From: Gordonia phthalatica
GTDB lineage: Bacteria; Actinomycetota; Actinomycetes; Mycobacteriales; Mycobacteriaceae
DNA length: 64,000 bases
Direction: 5' to 3'
NCBI RefSeq assembly: GCF_001305675.1
Contig: NZ_CP011853.1
Coordinates: forward strand, 4,364,728-4,428,727
Within the stretch, counting starts at the first letter, position 1, and every line of letters begins with the position of its first letter. Under the pieces are notes generated by a model, which saw nothing but the letters and a program-made list of their open reading frames with translations, did no database searches and had not been told where the DNA came from. A program made the translations under genes and the position numbers. Below, one piece after another: positions 1 through 8,931 of the stretch.

Positions 1-1
1 C

Positions 2-805
2 GTGACCACCACGCTGACGGAGTTCCGCCGTCGCCCCCTCGCCGCACTCGCCACCGCCGAGTTCACCCAGTTCCGACGCAACAAGACCCTCGTCGTCACC
101 GCACTCGTCTTCCCGGTGGTGATGCCGCTCGGCATGTTCCTGCTGACCAAGCGGTCCGGCATCACCCCGGAATCAGTCGGCGGCACCTTCGACATGTACG
201 CCCTGTTCGCGCTGATGTTCGTGCAGTTCTACACGGTGCTGTCGTTGGTGACGACCCGTCGCGGCGAAGGCGTCCTCAAGCGACTCCGCACCGGAGAGGC
301 CACCGACTGGCAGATCCTCACCGCCCCGGCCATGCCCGGCGTCGCCGTCACGACCGCCACCGCGATCGTCGTCGCCGCCGTGGTCTACGGCTTCGGCGCG
401 CCCGCACCGGTGAATCCGATCCTGATGGTGGGCGGCCTCGCCGTCGGCAGCATCGTCTTCACCCTCCTCGCCCTCGCCACGAGCGCCTTCACCAAGAACG
501 CCGAGGCCGCACAGATCACGTCACTTCCGGTGATCGCCCTCGCGATGGTCGGGTCGGGCAACATCCGCGCCATCCTCCCGGACCGCGCAGGTGAACTCCT
601 CGGCTACACGCCCTTCGCCGCCGTCAGCGACCTGATGAATCTCGGTGCCGCGGGCAAGACCGCCATCGCCGGAACCGACGCGCCCGCGGCCGACTTCGCC
701 GGGTCGTTCAGCGAGATCGGTCAGCCGGTTGTCACACTGGCGGTATGGACAATCGTCTCGATCGCACTCGTCTACAAGTGCTTCCGCTGGGACGATCGCG
801 GATGA
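2..805 (+). CDS. ABC-2 type transporter permease
   Basis: A 267-residue integral membrane protein starting at a GTG at the very edge of the window. The N-terminus (EFTQFRRNKTLVV, then a long hydrophobic segment) is typical of ABC-2 permeases, and about six hydrophobic segments follow. The family forms the membrane half of drug, lipid or peptide exporters; its ATPase partner would lie just upstream, outside the window. It overlaps the next gene by an ATGA, so permease, sensor kinase and regulator form one translationally coupled operon, the usual arrangement of actinobacterial DesK/LiaS-like exporter modules. Substrate unknown. The start could lie upstream of the window, but the length and N-terminal character look complete. 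Confidence 0.85.
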   Translation: MTTTLTEFRRRPLAALATAEFTQFRRNKTLVVTALVFPVVMPLGMFLLTKRSGITPESVGGTFDMYALFALMFVQFYTVLSLVTTRRGEGVLKRLRTGEATDWQILTAPAMPGVAVTTATAIVVAAVVYGFGAPAPVNPILMVGGLAVGSIVFTLLALATSAFTKNAEAAQITSLPVIALAMVGSGNIRAILPDRAGELLGYTPFAAVSDLMNLGAAGKTAIAGTDAPAADFAGSFSEIGQPVVTLAVWTIVSIALVYKCFRWDDRG

Positions 806-1929
806 CCCTGACGCCGGCCCGCTGGCAGCGTCTGTCCGGGCCGGCGAAGTACCGGATCTACACGCGGGTGACGCTCCAAGGCGTGCTGCTCGGACTCGCG
901 CTCTTCTGGTTCGTCAGTTCACGCGACAGCATCGGCCTGCTCGCCGTGGCCTCCTCGATCGGCGGCGTCATCGCCCTCCAGGGCCGCCCCGAATTGACCG
1001 GATCCACCGACCCGGTCCGCGACCGCCGCCTGCTGATCCTCGGCACCCTGATCCTGATCGGATCGTGGATCGCCGGCCTGATCGGCGCCCACACCGGTGC
1101 GAGTGACACGGCCCGGATCGTCGGGGTCTTCACGGTCGTCGTCGCCGCGCTCGCGCTGCTGCCGTTCCTCCGTTTCCGCTGGGCGGTCCTCCTCGTCGTC
1201 TCCGCCGCCACGACCTTCGGGTACGGCTACGAGAGCAGACCCCTCATCGGCGTCGCAGTTCAGTTCGCGATCGGCGCGTTCATGATCGGCACCACCCTCG
1301 CCTCCCTGTGGACGCTGCGGATCGTCGACGGGCTCGACGAGGCTCGTCGCACCGAGGCGCAGTTGAAGGTGGCCGAGGAACGCCTCCGGTTCGGCCGCGA
1401 CCTGCACGACGTGGTCGGCCGCTCGTTCTCCGCGATCGCTGTCAAGAGCGAGCTGGCGTCACGCCTCGCGCGCAGCCCCGGCAACGCCGAGCGGGCCGCC
1501 GCCGAGATGGACGAGGTGAAGGCGCTCGCCGTCGAATCGATGGAGGAGATGCGCACCCTGGTCCGCGGCTACCGCGGCATCGACCTCGCCGCCGAAGTCA
1601 CCGGCGCCCAGTCGCTACTGGAGGCCGCGGGCTGCACTCTCACGATCGAGGGCAGCCCCGACAGCGTTCCCGCGCGGTTCCACAAGGCCGCCGCCTGGGT
1701 GGTCCGCGAGGGCACCACTAACATCGTTCGACACTCGTCGGCCACGACCGCGACGCTCGCGCTCGGCGGTTCCGGACTCACGCTCCGGAACGACGGCGCG
1801 CCGTCGACCGTCGGCGAGCGGTCCGGTCTCCGCGGCCTCGCCGACCGTCTGCACGCCGTCGGCGGCACCCTCGACACCCGATCCGACGATCACCACTTCA
1901 TCCTCGAAGTCCGCTGGGAGAACGCATGA
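802..1929 (+). CDS. Sensor histidine kinase, DesK/NarL type
   Basis: A 375-residue membrane sensor kinase. About five or six hydrophobic segments (roughly residues 24-170) precede a HisKA_3 dimerisation domain with the phospho-acceptor His about residue 202 in GRDLHDVVG, and a short HATPase_c domain at the C-terminus (VVREGTTNIVRHS as N-box, GLRGLADRL as G-box). The ATG overlapping the permease stop was chosen because longer alternatives run back into the permease. It is expected to sense a membrane or cell-wall signal and to phosphorylate the response regulator that follows with another ATGA overlap. No separate periplasmic sensor domain is evident, consistent with intramembrane sensing. Confidence 0.92.
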   Translation: MTLTPARWQRLSGPAKYRIYTRVTLQGVLLGLALFWFVSSRDSIGLLAVASSIGGVIALQGRPELTGSTDPVRDRRLLILGTLILIGSWIAGLIGAHTGASDTARIVGVFTVVVAALALLPFLRFRWAVLLVVSAATTFGYGYESRPLIGVAVQFAIGAFMIGTTLASLWTLRIVDGLDEARRTEAQLKVAEERLRFGRDLHDVVGRSFSAIAVKSELASRLARSPGNAERAAAEMDEVKALAVESMEEMRTLVRGYRGIDLAAEVTGAQSLLEAAGCTLTIEGSPDSVPARFHKAAAWVVREGTTNIVRHSSATTATLALGGSGLTLRNDGAPSTVGERSGLRGLADRLHAVGGTLDTRSDDHHFILEVRWENA

Positions 1930-2546
1930 TTCCGATTCTGATGGCCGACGACGAGACCATGATCCGCTCGGCCCTCGCCACGATGCTCGGTCTCGAGGAC
2001 GACCTCGAGGTGATCGCACACGTCGGCTCCGGCGAGGAACTCTTGGACCTGTGGCGACGACGCGTCGACGCCGGCGAGCCGACCGCCGTCGCGGTTCTGG
2101 ACCTGCAGATGCCCGGGATCGACGGCATCGAGACCGGCTTGAAGGTCCTGGAGCTCTCCCCCGACGCCGGGGTTCTGATCGTCACCAGCCACGGTCGACC
2201 GGGCTACCTGAAACGCGCGCTCGCCGGCGGCGTCCGCGGCTTCCTGCCGAAGACCGCATCGTCGGCCACGCTCGCGACGGTGATCCGCACCGTCCACGGC
2301 GGCGGTCGCTACGTGGATCCCGAGCTGGCGGCCGAGGCGATCAGCGCGGGCGACTCCGCCCTCACCGCCCGCGAGGCCGACGTCCTCGAATTCGCCCTCG
2401 ACGGCGCCTCCGTGGAGGAGATCGCCAAGCGGGCCCACCTCTCGCCCGGCACCACGCGCAACTACCTGTCGGCGGCGATGTCGAAGCTGGGCGTCGCCAA
2501 CCGATACGAGGCCGCGGTGAAGGCGCGCGAGCTGGGGTGGATCTAG
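1926..2546 (+). CDS. Response regulator, NarL/LuxR family (DesR-like)
   Basis: A 206-residue two-domain regulator. The receiver domain has the acidic pair DD (residues 8-9), the phospho-accepting Asp about residue 59 (AVLDLQMPG), and the conserved Thr/Ser and Lys (VTSHG, FLPKTA). The C-terminal LuxR-type helix-turn-helix begins at LTAREADVLEFA. It forms the cytoplasmic output of the kinase encoded immediately upstream and probably controls the exporter operon itself. It marks the last conserved gene before the defence island: transcription converges with the CHAT gene 32 bases further on, with only a short stem around 2560-2575 between them. Confidence 0.93.
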   Translation: MIPILMADDETMIRSALATMLGLEDDLEVIAHVGSGEELLDLWRRRVDAGEPTAVAVLDLQMPGIDGIETGLKVLELSPDAGVLIVTSHGRPGYLKRALAGGVRGFLPKTASSATLATVIRTVHGGGRYVDPELAAEAISAGDSALTAREADVLEFALDGASVEEIAKRAHLSPGTTRNYLSAAMSKLGVANRYEAAVKARELGWI

Positions 2547-2578
2547 CTGACAAGACTCACGTCCTTAGGGACGCCGCG

Positions 2579-3640
2579 TCAGGCCGTTGGTGACACAAGA
2601 ACTGCTGCTCCTGGGTCGACATCGGATACGGACGCCAGGATCGGAAGGTCGGCTCCCTCAAGCCCGGCGAGCGCAAGCGCGGCTTGGCCCGACAAGTGCG
2701 ACGACTTGATCGACTGTCCGTTCGCGATTGCGCTGTAAAGCGCGGCCGCGTAGACAATCGCATCACCGTCGTCGATTGAGTCCGCCATCCCGATTGCAAA
2801 GGGGATCCCCTGGCAGACGAGCTCGTCGATCTGTGACGCCGAATTGCATGAGTTCAGCACGACCAAGACAGGCGGATCGTCGGTCGCCTGGATTGCTCGC
2901 GCGAACGCCTGCGCTGAGACAACCGCACCTTCGTGATGGGCATCGACCTCGTCTTCGAGCACGATTAGGTCATGGTCGCTGTGCCCGGAGAAGTGCAGGA
3001 TGTGGGGACGAAACCCGGTGATCCCATCGAGGAGGTCGGCGGCCGTCGCGGCTGGGCGTGCCTCCAAGGCGATCTGGTCACGGTGAAGGGCAGCCCGGAC
3101 GGCCGCGCTGATGCGCTTCTGCTCTCGCCCGATTCGGAGATCGCCTTCCGACGACGCACCAAGCATCAGCACCCGGAGCTTCTCGGGCTTCGGATCAGGT
3201 AGCTGACGCATAACCGCCCGAAGTGCCTGCTCGGCCCCGACGATCCTGGACTCGAAGTCCGCACGTTCGGCCATCACCCGTCGTTCCGCTTGCTGCTGCT
3301 CGGTGCGGCGGCGACGCTCCAGTTCGTCGGCTTCAGACTTCTCCGCGCGTGTGAGTCGTCCTTGGATGGTTGACTCTTCCTTTGCATAGCCTGCAGCCTT
3401 CTGCTGCCAACGATTGGCTTCCTTGCCGGCCGAGGCGGTGTCCTTCTCCTTCCGCTCGGCCTCCCGCAACTTGCTACGTCGCGTCGACTCGCTTCGCGTC
3501 GTCGTTGCGGCGCTCTGCGCCTTGCCCGCCTCCGCTCGCTTCGTGGATTCCTTTGCGCGGTACTCCCCGGCCTTCTTCTCCGCAGTGAGCCGCTGTTCAC
3601 GCTTTCGTTGCAGCTGCGCTCGATACTGATTGGCACTCAC
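2579..3640 (-). CDS. CHAT-domain caspase-like protease with coiled-coil N-terminus
   Basis: A 353-residue protein. Residues 1-145 are highly charged, rich in Lys, Arg, Glu and Ala, and predicted coiled coil. Residues 155-350 form a CHAT (caspase HetF associated with TPRs) peptidase domain: catalytic His in HILHFSGHS (His 220 the likeliest of the two) and catalytic Cys about 265 in VLNSCNSA. The GTG start was chosen because AGGAAAGGAAG lies just upstream and because it overlaps the stop of the upstream small gene (GTGA). CHAT proteases act as regulated effectors in several bacterial immune systems; here the trigger and substrate are unknown. Its position at the edge of a restriction island supports a defence role, which is inference. 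Confidence 0.82.
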   Translation of the reverse strand: MSANQYRAQLQRKREQRLTAEKKAGEYRAKESTKRAEAGKAQSAATTTRSESTRRSKLREAERKEKDTASAGKEANRWQQKAAGYAKEESTIQGRLTRAEKSEADELERRRRTEQQQAERRVMAERADFESRIVGAEQALRAVMRQLPDPKPEKLRVLMLGASSEGDLRIGREQKRISAAVRAALHRDQIALEARPAATAADLLDGITGFRPHILHFSGHSDHDLIVLEDEVDAHHEGAVVSAQAFARAIQATDDPPVLVVLNSCNSASQIDELVCQGIPFAIGMADSIDDGDAIVYAAALYSAIANGQSIKSSHLSGQAALALAGLEGADLPILASVSDVDPGAAVLVSPTA

Positions 3641-3915
3641 TTGTCTTCCTTTCCTGCGGCTACCGCCGCCATCGGCTTCGATGTCAGGTGCCAGCCGTTG
3701 CACTCACGGCATCGGTACGACCGGCACTCTCGCCGCCTGGTCGGTAGACCGGCAGCGATGTCTTCCGCCCGCGAGTTCGTGGCTGCATGGAGGGCCTGCA
3801 CTGCTGCCAAGTGATCTCGAAAGCGGACCTTGCCACTTGCAGTGCATCGGCTGAGCGGCTGGCGGCTCCGCCTAGACCTGGTTTGGAGATGAGGTGTTCG
3901 CTGGTTGTGTCGCAC
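3637..3915 (-). CDS. Small zinc-ribbon-like protein coupled to the CHAT protease
   Basis: About 92 residues. A basic N-terminus is followed by GKVRFRDHLAAVQALHAA and a C-terminal CRSYRCRECNGWHLTS motif whose Cys residues and His suggest a small zinc-binding fold. The same layout (xGKVRF...A..AL..A, then C..C.GWHLTS) is familiar from short actinobacterial proteins next to mobile or defence genes, usually unannotated. The GTG at 3915 has GGAG seven bases upstream; an ATG at 3960 in the same frame is an alternative with a weaker ribosome site. The stop overlaps the CHAT start by four bases, so the two are probably made together. It could be a nucleic-acid-binding sensor or an adaptor; function unknown. 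Confidence 0.62.
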   Translation of the reverse strand: MRHNQRTPHLQTRSRRSRQPLSRCTASGKVRFRDHLAAVQALHAATNSRAEDIAAGLPTRRRECRSYRCRECNGWHLTSKPMAAVAAGKEDK

Positions 3916-3995
3916 TGGTGCACTCCGTTCCTCGTCCGTGGGGTGGTGGGTACCAACCATTCACCACGCCCGCGCCACCGCATTCGTGATACAAC

Positions 3996-4011
3996 GATAA
4001 GCTGGCTTATC
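3996..4011. promoter_or_regulatory. Perfect palindrome in the divergent promoter region
   Basis: GATAAGC-TG-GCTTATC is a perfect 7+2+7 inverted repeat in the relatively AT-rich gap between the zinc-ribbon/CHAT operon (leftward) and the HTH-hsdM-hsdS operon (rightward). Its symmetry and position suggest an operator serving one or both operons. The N-terminal HTH of the first rightward gene is one candidate ligand, the XRE-ImmA protein another. Confidence 0.45.
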
Positions 4012-4103
4012 AATCCGTCGTTCTATGTGAACCTGCACATGTGTCAACCTAGACGGGTCGATGCGCCGCGTCGGCAACAACAACTCTGAGCGAAGGGAGG
4101 AAT

Positions 4104-6107
4104 ATGGAAGCGACTGTCACGATGCAGCAGATCGCGGACGTCACCGGCGTCCAGCGGGCTGTCGTCTCCATGTGGCGATCGCGTTACGCCGACGGCGACA
4201 CGGCGTTCCCGGCACCGGTGAAACGCCGCGGTTCGACTTTCGAGTTCTCAGCATCCCAGATCGCGACATGGCTACAGCTCTCTGAGCTCGGCAACAATCC
4301 GCACGCGGCTGCGGACCTCGAATTGCACAGTTCGGTGATGGACGCCGCAGTTGTCGACGCTGAGGCAGCGTCCGCGTTGCTGCTCATCACTGCACGTACC
4401 AAGGGGACGGCCCACGACCTCGAGGACATCGAAGCAGCTCACGTCGCCATCGGCATTTCCGACGATCGACTGTTGTCGATCGACGACGTCGCCAACGCTC
4501 GTGAGCGCGCAGATCTCGTGCCCGTCGTCGATACACTTTCCGAGGCCGCGTTCGGCGCCGCCAACGTGCTTCCCCACCTAGCAAGTCGCGTTCAGCGGAA
4601 TACCGAAGCCATCACAGATGAGTTACTGACTTCCGATGGGCGGACTCTACTGGCCTCGATTGTCGCCGAACTCGTCCGGACGAGCGATCGTGTCGTCATC
4701 CCTGAAGGCCCCGGCGGTTTGGAGCTGGTCCGCGCGGCCGCCGAGATGCTCAGTGAGGCTGAGCAACCCGTCTATGGATGCGCGGACTCACGATGCGCCT
4801 CGCTTGCGGATCGGGTCCAATGGCGCACGCTGCTGGCCGCAGACGCCAGCATCGAGTCCGTCGTTCAGGATTCAGACGACTGGGCTGCAGGGCTCGTCAT
4901 CGCGCAGTGGGCCTCGGCGACAATGGACGATGCCGACGAGTTCTTCGATTGGCTCGACGACCTGACTCTGCAGATGGGCTCAGGCACACTCCTACTGGTG
5001 GGCCCGGCATCCTTGCTGATCGACGACCTGCCGCCGATGAGGACGAGTCGGCGAAGCCTGTTCCTTGGCACCGAAGGGTACGTAGCTCCGCTCCGCTACA
5101 CCGCACCGCTGACACGTGGACTGCTGCGGTCAGGAAGCCGAAAGCAGCTCGCACTTTGGGTGTTGTCTCGCGCCGAGGACGACGCGTCGGCGGTCACCGT
5201 TTATGCGGACCACTCCGAACACAAATTGAACGCGTTCGAGACTCAGACATTGGCGGCCGACATCGCCGCTTCGGTTCGGGGCGACCGCGCGAGTAGCCAG
5301 CACGGCTACCTGCGCGGGACCGCCCGAAACTCCGGAGCGATGCTGACACGGGGCGTTATGCGTGTGGCGCCAACCTCGGACAGCAGTCTTGACGGGCGTG
5401 AGGTCCACGCACGCGTGTGGGCAGCCGATGATCAGGTCGATGTGCCCGTGCTGCGTGGGATCGAACTTGAAGCCGTCCAACGGGATTCAAAACCGAAGGT
5501 TCGGACCTGGCGATCAGCCACTACCGGCGTATCACGGCTGGCAAGAGGCCTGTCGGGACACCAGGTGCCTACGGAACTCATCGCCCCGATGGGCCCTGGG
5601 CGCGTGGCGGTGATCGGGCCCGAAGAGTTGCGTGGGGACGCTCTGCTCGATGCCCGCGGGGTCGACCGCCTGGAATTGGAGCGCGCAGCGCCCCGGGCAC
5701 GATTCACCCATCCGAACGACGTCGTCTATCTACCTACGAAACAACGTGTCGCGATTGTCGACCGCACCGGTGGACACCTGGTCCTGTCTCCGGCGCGGAT
5801 CGTCCGATGCAGTGACAACATCGAAAGCGATGTCCAGTTAGTTCCCCACATTGTCGCTGAGGACATCACTCAGCAGGCAGGTGCCGACACCGCAGGATGG
5901 GTTCTCAGGACAGTACCGACCGGCCAGGTCGAAGGACTGATGCGAGTCCAGGAGAGAATCGAGACCCGCAGAGCCGCCATCGCCGCCGAGGCCGCTGCAC
6001 TCGATGCCATCCAAAGCGAGCTTGCCCGCGGCGTGGCCGCGGGTGTTTTGACCACACGAATCACACACTCCGGAGCCACGGGCTCCACTGATCAACAGGA
6101 GGACTGA
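4104..6107 (+). CDS. HTH protein with degenerate N6-MTase-like domain and HsdS-like C-terminus
   Basis: A 667-residue protein with a good ribosome site (GGGAGG). Residues 5-60 (QQIADVTGVQRAVVSMWRSR, then FPAPV) match the HTH found at the start of many actinobacterial N-6 DNA methylases. The middle has methyltransferase-like spacing, but motif I (DPACGSGG in active enzymes) reads IPEGPGG about 199-205 and no NPPY/F motif is visible around 255-280, so it looks catalytically dead. Residues about 490-605 (DVVYLPTKQRVAIVD, LVLSPARIVR) resemble a target-recognition domain, and 605-645 is a helix like HsdS spacers. hsdM follows with no gap after AGGAGG, so it belongs to the Type I operon. Likely a DNA-binding regulator or specificity accessory; the role is inferred. 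Confidence 0.7.
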   Translation: MEATVTMQQIADVTGVQRAVVSMWRSRYADGDTAFPAPVKRRGSTFEFSASQIATWLQLSELGNNPHAAADLELHSSVMDAAVVDAEAASALLLITARTKGTAHDLEDIEAAHVAIGISDDRLLSIDDVANARERADLVPVVDTLSEAAFGAANVLPHLASRVQRNTEAITDELLTSDGRTLLASIVAELVRTSDRVVIPEGPGGLELVRAAAEMLSEAEQPVYGCADSRCASLADRVQWRTLLAADASIESVVQDSDDWAAGLVIAQWASATMDDADEFFDWLDDLTLQMGSGTLLLVGPASLLIDDLPPMRTSRRSLFLGTEGYVAPLRYTAPLTRGLLRSGSRKQLALWVLSRAEDDASAVTVYADHSEHKLNAFETQTLAADIAASVRGDRASSQHGYLRGTARNSGAMLTRGVMRVAPTSDSSLDGREVHARVWAADDQVDVPVLRGIELEAVQRDSKPKVRTWRSATTGVSRLARGLSGHQVPTELIAPMGPGRVAVIGPEELRGDALLDARGVDRLELERAAPRARFTHPNDVVYLPTKQRVAIVDRTGGHLVLSPARIVRCSDNIESDVQLVPHIVAEDITQQAGADTAGWVLRTVPTGQVEGLMRVQERIETRRAAIAAEAAALDAIQSELARGVAAGVLTTRITHSGATGSTDQQED

Positions 6108-7715
6108 GTGGCGAAAGCCAAATCTGACAAGAAGGCGCCATCGTCGGCGAAGGACTTGAAGGACACCCTGTGGAAGGCCGCTGACAAACTCCGCGGGTCG
6201 ATGGACGCGTCGCAGTACCGCGACGTGGTCCTTGGCCTCGTCTTCCTCAAGTACGTCTCCGATGCCTTCGACGAGCGACGGGACGCGATCCGCGAAGAGC
6301 TCGCTGGTGAGTCAGACGAATACATCGGGGAGTCGCTGGAAGATCAAGACGAGTACCGCGCCGAGCGAGTCTTCTGGGTGGCTCCGAAGGCCCGCTGGTC
6401 GTTCATCGCGGCCAACGCCAAGGGCATCGCCGCGTCGGCGACGGACGACGCGCAGAGTGTCGGCGACCTGATCGACGACGCGATGCGCACTCTCGCCGAA
6501 GAGAACGAGTCTCTCGCCTGCACGCTGCCCACCGTGTACGGCCGCGACAACATGGATCAACGTCGCCTAGGTGAGCTCGTCGACCTGATGAACTCGGTTC
6601 AGTTCTCGGGACAGGGAGCCGGCCGCGCACGTGACTTGCTCGGTGAGGTGTACGAGTACTTTCTGGAGAAGTTCGCCAAGGCCGAGGGCAAGCGCGGCGG
6701 AGAGTTCTACACACCTGCATCAGTGGTCCGCACCCTAGTGGAGATTCTGGAGCCCACCGAAGGTCGCGTGTACGACCCGTGCTGCGGGTCGGGCGGCATG
6801 TTCGTTCAGGCAGAGAAGTTCCTGGAACGGCACCACCAGGATCCGACGAAGATCTCAGTTTTCGGCCAGGAACTCAACGAGCGAACCTGGCGACTTGCGA
6901 AGATGAACCTGGCGATCCATGGCATTGACACCCACGGCCTGGGCTCACGGTGGCAGGACACCTTTGCACGGGACATCCATCCGGGAGTGCCGATGGACTA
7001 CGTTCTCGCCAACCCGCCGTTCAACATCAAGGACTGGGCTCGCCGTGAGGATGACGATCGCTGGCGCTTCGGTGTGCCACCGGTTCGAAACGCCAACTAC
7101 GCATGGATGCAACACATCTGGTCCAAGCTGTCCCCGACCGGCGAGGCCGGCATTGTGATGGCCAACGGCACCATGACCTCGAACACCGGCGGCGAGGGTG
7201 ACATCCGCAAGATGATGCTCGAGGGCGACATCGTCTCGTGCATCGTCGCACTCCCCGGCCAGCTGTTCCGCGGCACCCAGATCCCGGTGTGCGTCTGGTT
7301 CTTTGCTCGACAGAAGGGCAAGGGCGCCAGCGGATCCCAGGAGCGCAGCCGACAGGTTCTGTTCATCGACGCCCGCCACCTCGGTCACATGGTCGACCGG
7401 GTGGAGCGAGCGCTCTCTGACGACGACATCCAGCTGATCGCCAACACCTACCGGACATGGCGAGGCCGCCCGTCCGCAGACGGCGATTACGAGGACGTAC
7501 CCGGTTTCTGCAAGAGCGCCTCGCTGGAGGAGATCCGTGAAGCCCAGTACGCGCTGAGTCCTGGACCGTATGTCGGAGCTGCGCCAACCCCCGAAGATGC
7601 CGAACCGATCGACGACAAGATCGTACGACTGACACAAGAACTGACCGCGGCGCTCGATGAGTCTGTGCGGCTCGACGCAGTGGTGCGGGCAAGGCTTGGT
7701 GATCTGAATGCGTAA
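6108..7715 (+). CDS. hsdM: Type I restriction-modification system methyltransferase subunit
   Basis: 535 residues. The N-terminal HsdM_N four-helix region (LWKAADKLRGSMDASQYRDV, LVFLKYVSDAFDERR) is followed by the N6-adenine MTase domain: GGEFYTP at 197-203, SAM-binding motif I DPCCGSGG about 223-230 and catalytic NPPF about 302-305, all intact. The GTG start follows the previous stop directly, with AGGAGG a few bases upstream. It methylates adenine in the sequence recognised by HsdS and, with HsdR, completes the restriction complex. The hsdS gene begins inside its last codons (8-base overlap), so the subunits are co-translated. Confidence 0.96.
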   Translation: MAKAKSDKKAPSSAKDLKDTLWKAADKLRGSMDASQYRDVVLGLVFLKYVSDAFDERRDAIREELAGESDEYIGESLEDQDEYRAERVFWVAPKARWSFIAANAKGIAASATDDAQSVGDLIDDAMRTLAEENESLACTLPTVYGRDNMDQRRLGELVDLMNSVQFSGQGAGRARDLLGEVYEYFLEKFAKAEGKRGGEFYTPASVVRTLVEILEPTEGRVYDPCCGSGGMFVQAEKFLERHHQDPTKISVFGQELNERTWRLAKMNLAIHGIDTHGLGSRWQDTFARDIHPGVPMDYVLANPPFNIKDWARREDDDRWRFGVPPVRNANYAWMQHIWSKLSPTGEAGIVMANGTMTSNTGGEGDIRKMMLEGDIVSCIVALPGQLFRGTQIPVCVWFFARQKGKGASGSQERSRQVLFIDARHLGHMVDRVERALSDDDIQLIANTYRTWRGRPSADGDYEDVPGFCKSASLEEIREAQYALSPGPYVGAAPTPEDAEPIDDKIVRLTQELTAALDESVRLDAVVRARLGDLNA

Positions 7716-8907
7716 CGTTCGGCTAGGAGATGTCGCGATGGATCGCGGATTGATCGGCGGCCCGTTCGGTTCCGACTTGGTCTCGACCGACTACTCAGAA
7801 GCTGGGGTTCCGGTCATCCGAGGGTCAAATCTCCGATCAGGTTCAATTGACGGTGAATTTGCATTTGTCACACCAGATAAGTACAAAGCTGACTTAATCA
7901 AGAACACCGCTATCCCACGCGATCTAATATTCACGCAACGCGGCACTCTCGGCCAGGTTAGTATCGTCCCCGACGAGCCCTATGACAAGTACGTTGTTTC
8001 TCAAAGCCAAATGCGGCTCCGAGTCGATGAATCCAGGTTTGATCCGCGATACATTTACTACGCATGTACCACCGCAGCTTTTCGGAAGTCGATTCTCGAC
8101 CACGCAATTACAACCGGCGTTCCCCACACCAACCTGACGATTCTCGCAGATTTGACGATCCCTGCGGTATCGCTGTCCGAGCAGTCCGCAATTTCTCGTG
8201 TTCTAGGCGCCCTGGACGACAAGATTTCCGTTAATCGTCGCACTGGCGAGTTGGTGCGCCAGCTACTCGATGCCCGCTGGACTCAGGTACAGCGATCCGC
8301 CACGTCAACCGTGGAATTGGATGAGATCGCTCAACTCAACCCCAGGACCATGAGAACAAACGGAGCAACCGCGCCCTTTGTCGATATGAAATCACTACCC
8401 CAAGGCGCTCTTCTGATTGACTCCTGGGGAGAACGCGAACCGCGTTCAGGTGCCCGCTTCATCAATGGCGACACACTCCTAGCGCGAATCACCCCCTGTT
8501 TCGAGAACGGAAAACTTGCGCTCGTCGACTTCCTTGACTCTGGCCAGACCGGGACCGGATCGACTGAGTTCATCGTGATGCGACCAAAGCCAGGGGTTCC
8601 TGCGGTCGTCCCGTTCCTCATCGCGCAATCGTCAGACTTCCGCGACCACGCTGCGAAGACCATGACCGGCACATCGGGACGCCAACGCGTACAAGCATCA
8701 GGTCTAGCTGACTACGTTCTCAGCTGGCCCGACAAAGCCGAACTGGATCAGTTCACAGCGTTCGCAGAACCCGTGACATCTCTCCTCGGTCGCCTTCGCT
8801 CAGAGAACCAAACCCTCGCCCGCACCCGTGACGAGCTCCTCCCGCTCCTCATGGATGGCCGCATCACGGTGAAGCAAGCCGAGGATAGTGCCGGCGAAGT
8901 GCTTTGA
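7708..8907 (+). CDS. hsdS: Type I restriction-modification system specificity subunit
   Basis: 399 residues with the standard two-half layout: TRD1 (about 1-150, RNVRLGDVAMDRGLIGGPFG), a conserved spacer helix (LSEQSAISRVLGALDDKIS), TRD2 (about 195-345, VELDEIAQLNPR) and a second helical spacer ending in ELLPLLMDGRITV. It defines the bipartite DNA target of the methylase and restriction complexes. The stretch encoding TRD1, roughly 7790-8120, is visibly richer in A and T than the flanking genes, as expected when TRDs are exchanged horizontally. The recognition sequence cannot be read from the protein. Confidence 0.94.
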   Translation: MRNVRLGDVAMDRGLIGGPFGSDLVSTDYSEAGVPVIRGSNLRSGSIDGEFAFVTPDKYKADLIKNTAIPRDLIFTQRGTLGQVSIVPDEPYDKYVVSQSQMRLRVDESRFDPRYIYYACTTAAFRKSILDHAITTGVPHTNLTILADLTIPAVSLSEQSAISRVLGALDDKISVNRRTGELVRQLLDARWTQVQRSATSTVELDEIAQLNPRTMRTNGATAPFVDMKSLPQGALLIDSWGEREPRSGARFINGDTLLARITPCFENGKLALVDFLDSGQTGTGSTEFIVMRPKPGVPAVVPFLIAQSSDFRDHAAKTMTGTSGRQRVQASGLADYVLSWPDKAELDQFTAFAEPVTSLLGRLRSENQTLARTRDELLPLLMDGRITVKQAEDSAGEVL

Positions 8908-8931
8908 ACAACCGCGCGGGCCGGTCTGTCC

